Assembly (NCBI GenBank): GCA_016987375.1
Contig: PJRA01000216.1
Location: 1,429,421-1,493,420 of the forward strand
Direction: 5' to 3'
DNA length: 64,000 bases
Source: Brachionus koreanus
Lineage: Eukaryota > Rotifera > Eurotatoria > Ploima > Brachionidae
The translations under genes were made by a program, and so were the position numbers. The notes beneath the pieces were generated by a model that worked only from the letters and a program-made list of their open reading frames with translations, was not told the DNA's origin and did not search any database. This document shows positions 56,483 to 64,000 of the stretch, piece after piece. Every line of letters starts with the position of its first letter. Position 1 is the stretch's first letter.

Positions 56483-56497
56483 CTAAATTATTTAAAA
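56483..56497 (-). promoter_or_regulatory. Candidate trans-splice acceptor before POLR2D
   Basis: Minus-strand TTTTAAATAATTTAG ends 9 nt before the POLR2D ATG, too close for an ordinary UTR exon to be obvious. It lies in the 106-nt gap after N6AMT1, as expected for a downstream operon gene receiving a spliced leader. Confidence 0.4.
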
Positions 56498-56562
56498 TAT
56501 AATATAATCAAAATTTTTTGAATTTGTGAGGGACTATTAGACCCCTGACCAGCTTATAAAGC

Positions 56563-56568
56563 TTTATT
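56563..56568 (-). terminator. AATAAA poly(A) signal of N6AMT1
   Basis: AATAAA on the minus strand, 11 nt after the N6AMT1 stop and about 65 nt before the candidate acceptor of POLR2D. This order matches intercistronic regions of trans-spliced operons. Confidence 0.5.
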
Positions 56569-56579
56569 AAAATTAAAAT

Positions 56580-57224
56580 TTATTTTCTAGTAAATTTTAG
56601 TATGAATAAATTTTCAATTCCAGCTCTACGATTCATAAATACATCCATTTTAAAACCCAAATTTGATAAAAAAATTTCAATATTATCAATATTATTTTGC
56701 TTTAAAGCAACTAGATAAAATGCTCCGTTTTTAGTTAGAATTTTATTCAGTTGATTAAAGACACGATCCATTACATGGCGGCCGTCTGCGCCTCCGGCCC
56801 ATGCTGCTTGTAATCCTCGAGAACCTAGTTCTTCTGATTCAGTAACTACATATGGAGGGTTAAATAATAAAACATCTACTTTATGTTTCAATCTGTCCAT
56901 TAGAGGTTCTATTAAATCACAGTTTATTACATTTACATCGTTATTATTTTTATAAGAAGTTAATTGTGTTGCCAAACATGCATCTTTGTTTATATCTGCA
57001 GCGATGAAAAAGGTTTTTCTAGCATCCTTTAGATGTTTGGCCAAAAAATTTATGACCAGTCCTGAGCCCGGGCCGATTTCGACAACTATTTCTGGTTTCA
57101 AATTATTTAGAAAATTAATGTCTTTTTCTAAAGCGTCTAAAAATAAAAATGTGTCCTCCGATGGTTCATATATTTTCTCATAATCTTGATCGGTGAAATG
57201 AGAATAGTCTGGTGTAGAAAGCAT
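56580..57224 (-). CDS. N6AMT1: HemK-type protein glutamine methyltransferase
   Basis: Methylates the Gln of the GGQ loop of release factor eRF1; the known active enzyme is a dimer with TRMT112. A single exon of 214 residues, the family's normal length. It has the SAM-binding Rossmann start VVEIGPGSGLVINFLAKHL, an acidic turn IAADINKDAC, and the signature NPPYVV near residue 123 that holds the substrate Gln. EELGSRGLQAAWAGGADGRH and VMDRVF match the N6AMT1 (HEMK2) subgroup rather than mitochondrial HEMK1. No presequence, so cytosolic. TTTTAG ends 12 nt before the ATG. First gene of a tight minus-strand trio with POLR2D and the unknown gene. Confidence 0.95.
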   Translation of the reverse strand: MLSTPDYSHFTDQDYEKIYEPSEDTFLFLDALEKDINFLNNLKPEIVVEIGPGSGLVINFLAKHLKDARKTFFIAADINKDACLATQLTSYKNNNDVNVINCDLIEPLMDRLKHKVDVLLFNPPYVVTESEELGSRGLQAAWAGGADGRHVMDRVFNQLNKILTKNGAFYLVALKQNNIDNIEIFLSNLGFKMDVFMNRRAGIENLFILKFTRK

Positions 57225-58328
57225 TTGAATAAAAATCTAAAATTTTCGAAAAAAAGAATAATAATCTCAAAGCTTTTTATATTCTTAATCGTATAGCCTA
57301 ATTAAATTAAGAAATGCACTTGATTAAATAACTTAACAAAATTTTTTATTTTTTTTCTTAACAAGGAGTGTGAACTTCGCCTCCTGCTGTTTTATATTAA
57401 AACAATCTTTTTTAAGAAACTTATAAATTAGTTCTTAATTGAGTTTAGACCCTATCTATCTAATAACGGTTTATTTCAAAAGCCTATTTAATTTTTTATA
57501 TTGAAATTTAGATTCTAAATTTCTGTATTAATAATCTCATCCATAAATATAATATCGACTAATTTTTTTTAAAATTTTTATTAACTCTAATCCTCCTCTC
57601 ATGTGCCCTAATCAGTTTATTTTAAACAATTTTGACCAAAAGAAAACACAGATTAATTGATGTTTTTATCAATTTTTTTTTAAATTGTATTTTAAGTGAT
57701 TATAATTTAACAAAATTGATTTTCGATATTTATTTGTATAGGTATTTATTTTAAAAGTTTAAAGCAAAATAAAAAATATTTATCTGTGTGAAATTCTTCA
57801 TCAAAAGTGTCTAGTATCCTTTAAGAGTAAATTTAATTGAAAAAAGCCAGAAAATTTTTTTCATCGAGCTTATAAACCTATTGATAAAACACCTTGTAAA
57901 ACTAAATAAACACTTTCATTAATTTTTGTTACCTTGCTTTTAATTCTTTAAAAGGAAAATTGGTTTTAAATTTATTATATTTTTTGGAAATAAAATTTAG
58001 CGCTATAAAACTTATTTTTTCTAAAATTTTTTTACTATTTTTTTACAAATTATTCAAACAATCATGTTTTTTATGAACTGATATCTAATGTCTTGGCGCC
58101 CATTTAAACCATTTTGAGAACTTCATATTAAAAAAAACAGTTACTATGTTTATTTAATTGTTTTACAAAAAAAAAAAAATTAACTCCTCCTAGCCTCAAA
58201 TACAAATCTTTTAACCTGTCGAAGAATTTTTCTCCACTAAAACCATTGTAAAAAAAGTATTTTATAAATATATTTGTGAAAAATAAATCAAAAAGAAATA
58301 AATGATAAATTTTTTTTTTTATTTTAAA
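57225..58328. other. Spacer, nothing recognised
   Basis: AT-rich DNA between N6AMT1 and the FPGS stop, expected to hold the promoter of the N6AMT1-POLR2D group at its left end. No exon or repeat recognised. Confidence 0.5.
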
Positions 58329-60634
58329 TCAATCAATTTTGAAGTTTAGCACTTTTAATGTGAGACCAGCAAGATATAAACTTCCAGTTATAAGAACATT
58401 AATTTTTCCATCCTGGTTAAATGTTGTATAAATTGGATTTTGAGTCAGAGATTGTTCTATATCATGTTGTTTTAAATTTTTGAGTAAAAATTCATCTCTA
58501 GAATCGGTTAGCCAATTTAAACCTTCAAGGATATTGTCTACAATTATTGCATTTGGATTTAAAGTTTTTTTATTATTATTCGAATCAAATTTTTTTAATT
58601 CTTTGTAAAGATTGAGCAATTTTTCGTATTTTTCATCCGTATCAAATACAGAACTTGGCATTTTTCTAAATGTGTCTTTAAAATTTTTGAAATTAAATTT
58701 TTTATTTTTTAAAACTTTCAAAACCTTATTCACCTTTATCCAAGTTCAATTTATCGGGATAAGCCTTTAGCCTAGAAAAAGCTACAGCATCAAAATGAAG
58801 TTTCTAAAAATTAAAATATGATATTTTTAAAATAATTAAAAAAAAAACTACGGCTAAAAGTTCCAAAAATTTGGATGGATCTCTATCTCCAGTGTAGTTA
58901 AAAAGCAAAACAGTCTTTTCGTTTGAGAAATTTTCATCTTTTTTTTTCAGCTCTAAAAACCAATCTAAAAACTGTTCAATACTCTCAACGGTATGAGCTC
59001 CATCAATAAAATATTTGATTTTTCCATTTTCGGACTCGATTATTTGATTTCTGCCCGGCCATCTACATGAATTTAAACCTTAATTTATGCAAATATGAAA
59101 AAAAATACCTTTGGTAATAATAACCTTTTTTTTAAACCTTTTTTTTGAACATCATCCAAAATTATATGATCCTTGAGAACTGGAATTCCATCTAAATTCG
59201 AATATGTATGCTCTTTAATCCACTCATGTTTATCAAAATTTTTTTCAGCTTTACAAAATTTTTAGTGAGAAATTTTTTTATTTTATAAATCTACTTTTTG
59301 CTTTTATCCAATATTTTGAAATTTGCAGAGCTAACTGGCTATTCAAGTATTGCACTTTGCCATTTATTCCTAATTCAATATCATTTGCGTCTAAATCTTG
59401 ATAACTATCTACACTATTTACAATGCAAACAGGTGCCTATTAAAAAATGCATCTTGAAAATTTAATCAACCTTTAGTCACAAATTATTACATTTAATTCT
59501 TGGGAACGCTCTTTTATTACTTTAAGAGCTTGTTTAAATTGTTGATGTGCTACAAAACCAACACATGAGTTCTAAAAGCAAAGTTTAGTTGCCTTTTTTT
59601 TTCAATGTCAGTCAATTTACCTTCAAGATGCCTGATTTTTGCCATGCTATCTGTTCAATTGTATTTCCTAAAAGCGAACAATGGTCTAGACCCAAGGAAG
59701 TAATGCCACATGCAATTGGTTTTCTAGTTTAAACAATTAGTTTTTGCAGAAACAAAACTGTAAAATACTCTATAATATTAGTAAAGTCAAATTGGCCTCC
59801 AATGCCTACTTCAATAATGGCAGCATCAACTTTTTCATGGTGAAATACATAAAAACTCATGCAGGTCAAAAATTGAAAATATGTCGGTTTTTCAAATTGA
59901 TCATCTTTTGACTTGAATAATTATTTAAAAAATTTCTTGTTCTTAATTTTATTATGCCCAAAATTTACCCATTTTTCAATCAGTATGTCATAACAGTGGC
60001 TAAAGTATTCATAAAATTTCGAATAAGAAAGGCTTTTTCCATTTATTTTAATTCTTTCTTTAACTTCAATCAAGTGTGGAGAGCTAAATAATAAAAAAGT
60101 CAAAAATAAAATAAAATTTTTTTCTATCATCACGTAAAAAGTCCGGTTTTAAAGCCTGAATTTCTTAAAATAGATTCAGAAAAAGCACTGGTAGAGCCTT
60201 TTCCTTTGGTGCCTGTCATGTGAATCACATTTAAATTGTTTATATCCTCGTTCTAAACAAAAAGAAAAAAAACAAAGTTTAGAAAAATATAATCTTGATT
60301 TTTTGAAAAATCAAACCGAGATTTTAAGTTTTTTGCACATTTTTTTTGTGCTGTTGATTCTAAGATCCATCAAGCTTGAAAAATCTTTTTGATGAACAAG
60401 TTGAACGGCTTGTAATTCATTCAATTTTTCAATAGATTCCTAATGTTTATTTTCAAATTTGTTCGAAAACGCTATTTTTCAATTATTTACCTGATATTTG
60501 ACGAAAATCTCGTCATTCAGTTGATTAGTATGGCCCATCTCGGGAGAAAATGAATAGAATTGCTTAAATTTAACACAAATAATTGGCGTTTTAAGAATTG
60601 ATGAATTCACATTTTTATAAAAAAGCTTTAGCAT
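58329..60634 (-). CDS. FPGS: Folylpolyglutamate synthase
   Basis: Adds gamma-glutamyl tails to folates, keeping them in the cell and mitochondria. Multi-exon with short introns. Exon 1 starts MLKLFYKNVNSSILKTPIIC, a basic, hydroxylated stretch like a mitochondrial presequence; an internal Met (EMGHTNQL) could start a cytosolic form, as in vertebrates. Motifs in order: the ATP loop MTGTKGKGSTSAF; SPHLIEVKERIKINGKSLSY; AAIIEVGIGGQFDFTNII; ACGITSLGLDHCSLLGNTIE with IAWQKSGILK; FIDGAHTVESIEQF; and a C-terminal strand INVLITGSLYLAGLTLKVLN. All catalytic blocks are present and the checked exon joins keep frame, so it looks functional. The ATP-loop exon is preceded by a strong TTTTTCTTTTTGTTTAG acceptor. 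Confidence 0.93.
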
Positions 60635-61377
60635 TTTGTTTTTAATTATTAAATTAGAAAAAAATTAAAATTTAGCTTTTAGATCATTTTTTTAGTTTAA
60701 AAGTGTAGCAATTTAAGCTCGTTTTATAAAATTAAAATTCACTTAGGTAGTCGAAATAAAAGTTATCAAAATATATTGCTTGAATTGAGCCCATTAAGAA
60801 TATTTTTTGTATTAGATAAAATTTGTTGTCCTTGATTTTAGACGTATTTTTCTTGTGAATTTAAACTTGTGTGAAATTTTTTATTAGCATAATTTATAAA
60901 ATTGGAAACCTGGCTAATATTAACCGTTCTAGAAAGGTCTTTTTTCAAATAAAATTTTGTTTAAAATCTTTCTTGAACAAATAATATTAAATTTTAATTT
61001 GACCTTGACGATTTAGTCAAAAATATTTTTTCCAAACTTGTCAAAAATAATATTACTTTTTGAATTAATTTTTTATTTAAAAAAAAAAAAGAAGAAAATT
61101 GCTTATTTTGATTAATTTTTTGAAATGAAACGTCGATGTTTCAATAGTATGCACTTTCAAAAATAAACGCTAAAGTATCCTTACCAAATTTTAGTCTTTA
61201 TCGCTTCAATTTTTTTTGAAAAACAAAATTAGAAAAAAAAAATAGAATTTAAATTTATTTCAAAATTTTGAAAATTAAAAAAAAAAAAAAAAAAAAAATT
61301 ATTGTGGAATTATTGAGAAAATTTTTTCAAAATATTTAATACTTTTAACTCAAGATGTAAATAAAAAATATTTAGTT
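60635..61377. other. Spacer, nothing recognised
   Basis: AT-rich DNA between the FPGS start and RUVBL1 stop. Contains a 22-base A run at 61277-61298, a T run when read in the direction of RUVBL1 transcription. Confidence 0.5.

Positions 61378-64000
<2,623 letters not shown>

Overview
The window is AT-rich metazoan nuclear DNA. It has poly-A/T-rich spacers, many tiny GT-AG introns (mostly 35-60 nt) and eukaryotic tRNA genes. The genes EEA1, beta-spectrin, LANCL, POLR2D, RUVBL1, N6AMT1 and FPGS point to a small-genome invertebrate. A lophotrochozoan such as a monogonont rotifer would fit the base composition and intron sizes, but that is inference; no species marker was seen.

Layout. 1-7.9 kb: gene-poor AT-rich flank of an intronless 1037-codon protein with five C2H2 fingers and glutamine tracts (8.0-11.1 kb). 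11.1-14.2 kb: a spacer with a decayed non-LTR reverse transcriptase (RT). 14.3-16.2 kb: a complete ten-exon equilibrative nucleoside transporter. 16.2-18.4 kb: a graveyard of mobile DNA (piggyBac-type MITE, mariner fragment, RT fragment). 18.4-22.9 kb: complete EEA1 with its N-terminal C2H2 finger, coiled coil and C-terminal FYVE domain. 23.2 kb: tRNA-Gln. 23.8-27.96 kb: an F-box/WD40 gene whose 1.6-kb intron holds a complete single-exon membrane-protein gene on the same strand. 28.0-29.4 kb: LANCL on the other strand, tail to tail with it. 29.8 kb: tRNA-Thr. 30.2-31.7 kb: another RT relic with GACTT-rich DNA behind it and a hairpin element with 38-bp arms. 31.9-32.3 kb: a small unknown gene. 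34.2-43.5 kb: complete beta-spectrin (2524 residues by my splicing). 43.5-50.4 kb: a long spacer. 50.4-50.9 kb: a Harbinger-like transposase relic.

51.8-62.9 kb: a run of minus-strand housekeeping genes: acetyl-CoA synthetase, an unknown 332-residue protein, POLR2D, N6AMT1, FPGS and RUVBL1. N6AMT1, POLR2D and the unknown gene lie close together. Poly(A) signals and splice-acceptor-like sites precede the ATGs, so an operon processed by spliced-leader trans-splicing is possible.

No prokaryote-type system, CRISPR array or viral gene was seen. The most unusual items are the nested gene, the probable operon, the zinc-finger protein, two apparent GC-AG introns and several undescribed-looking small mobile elements.
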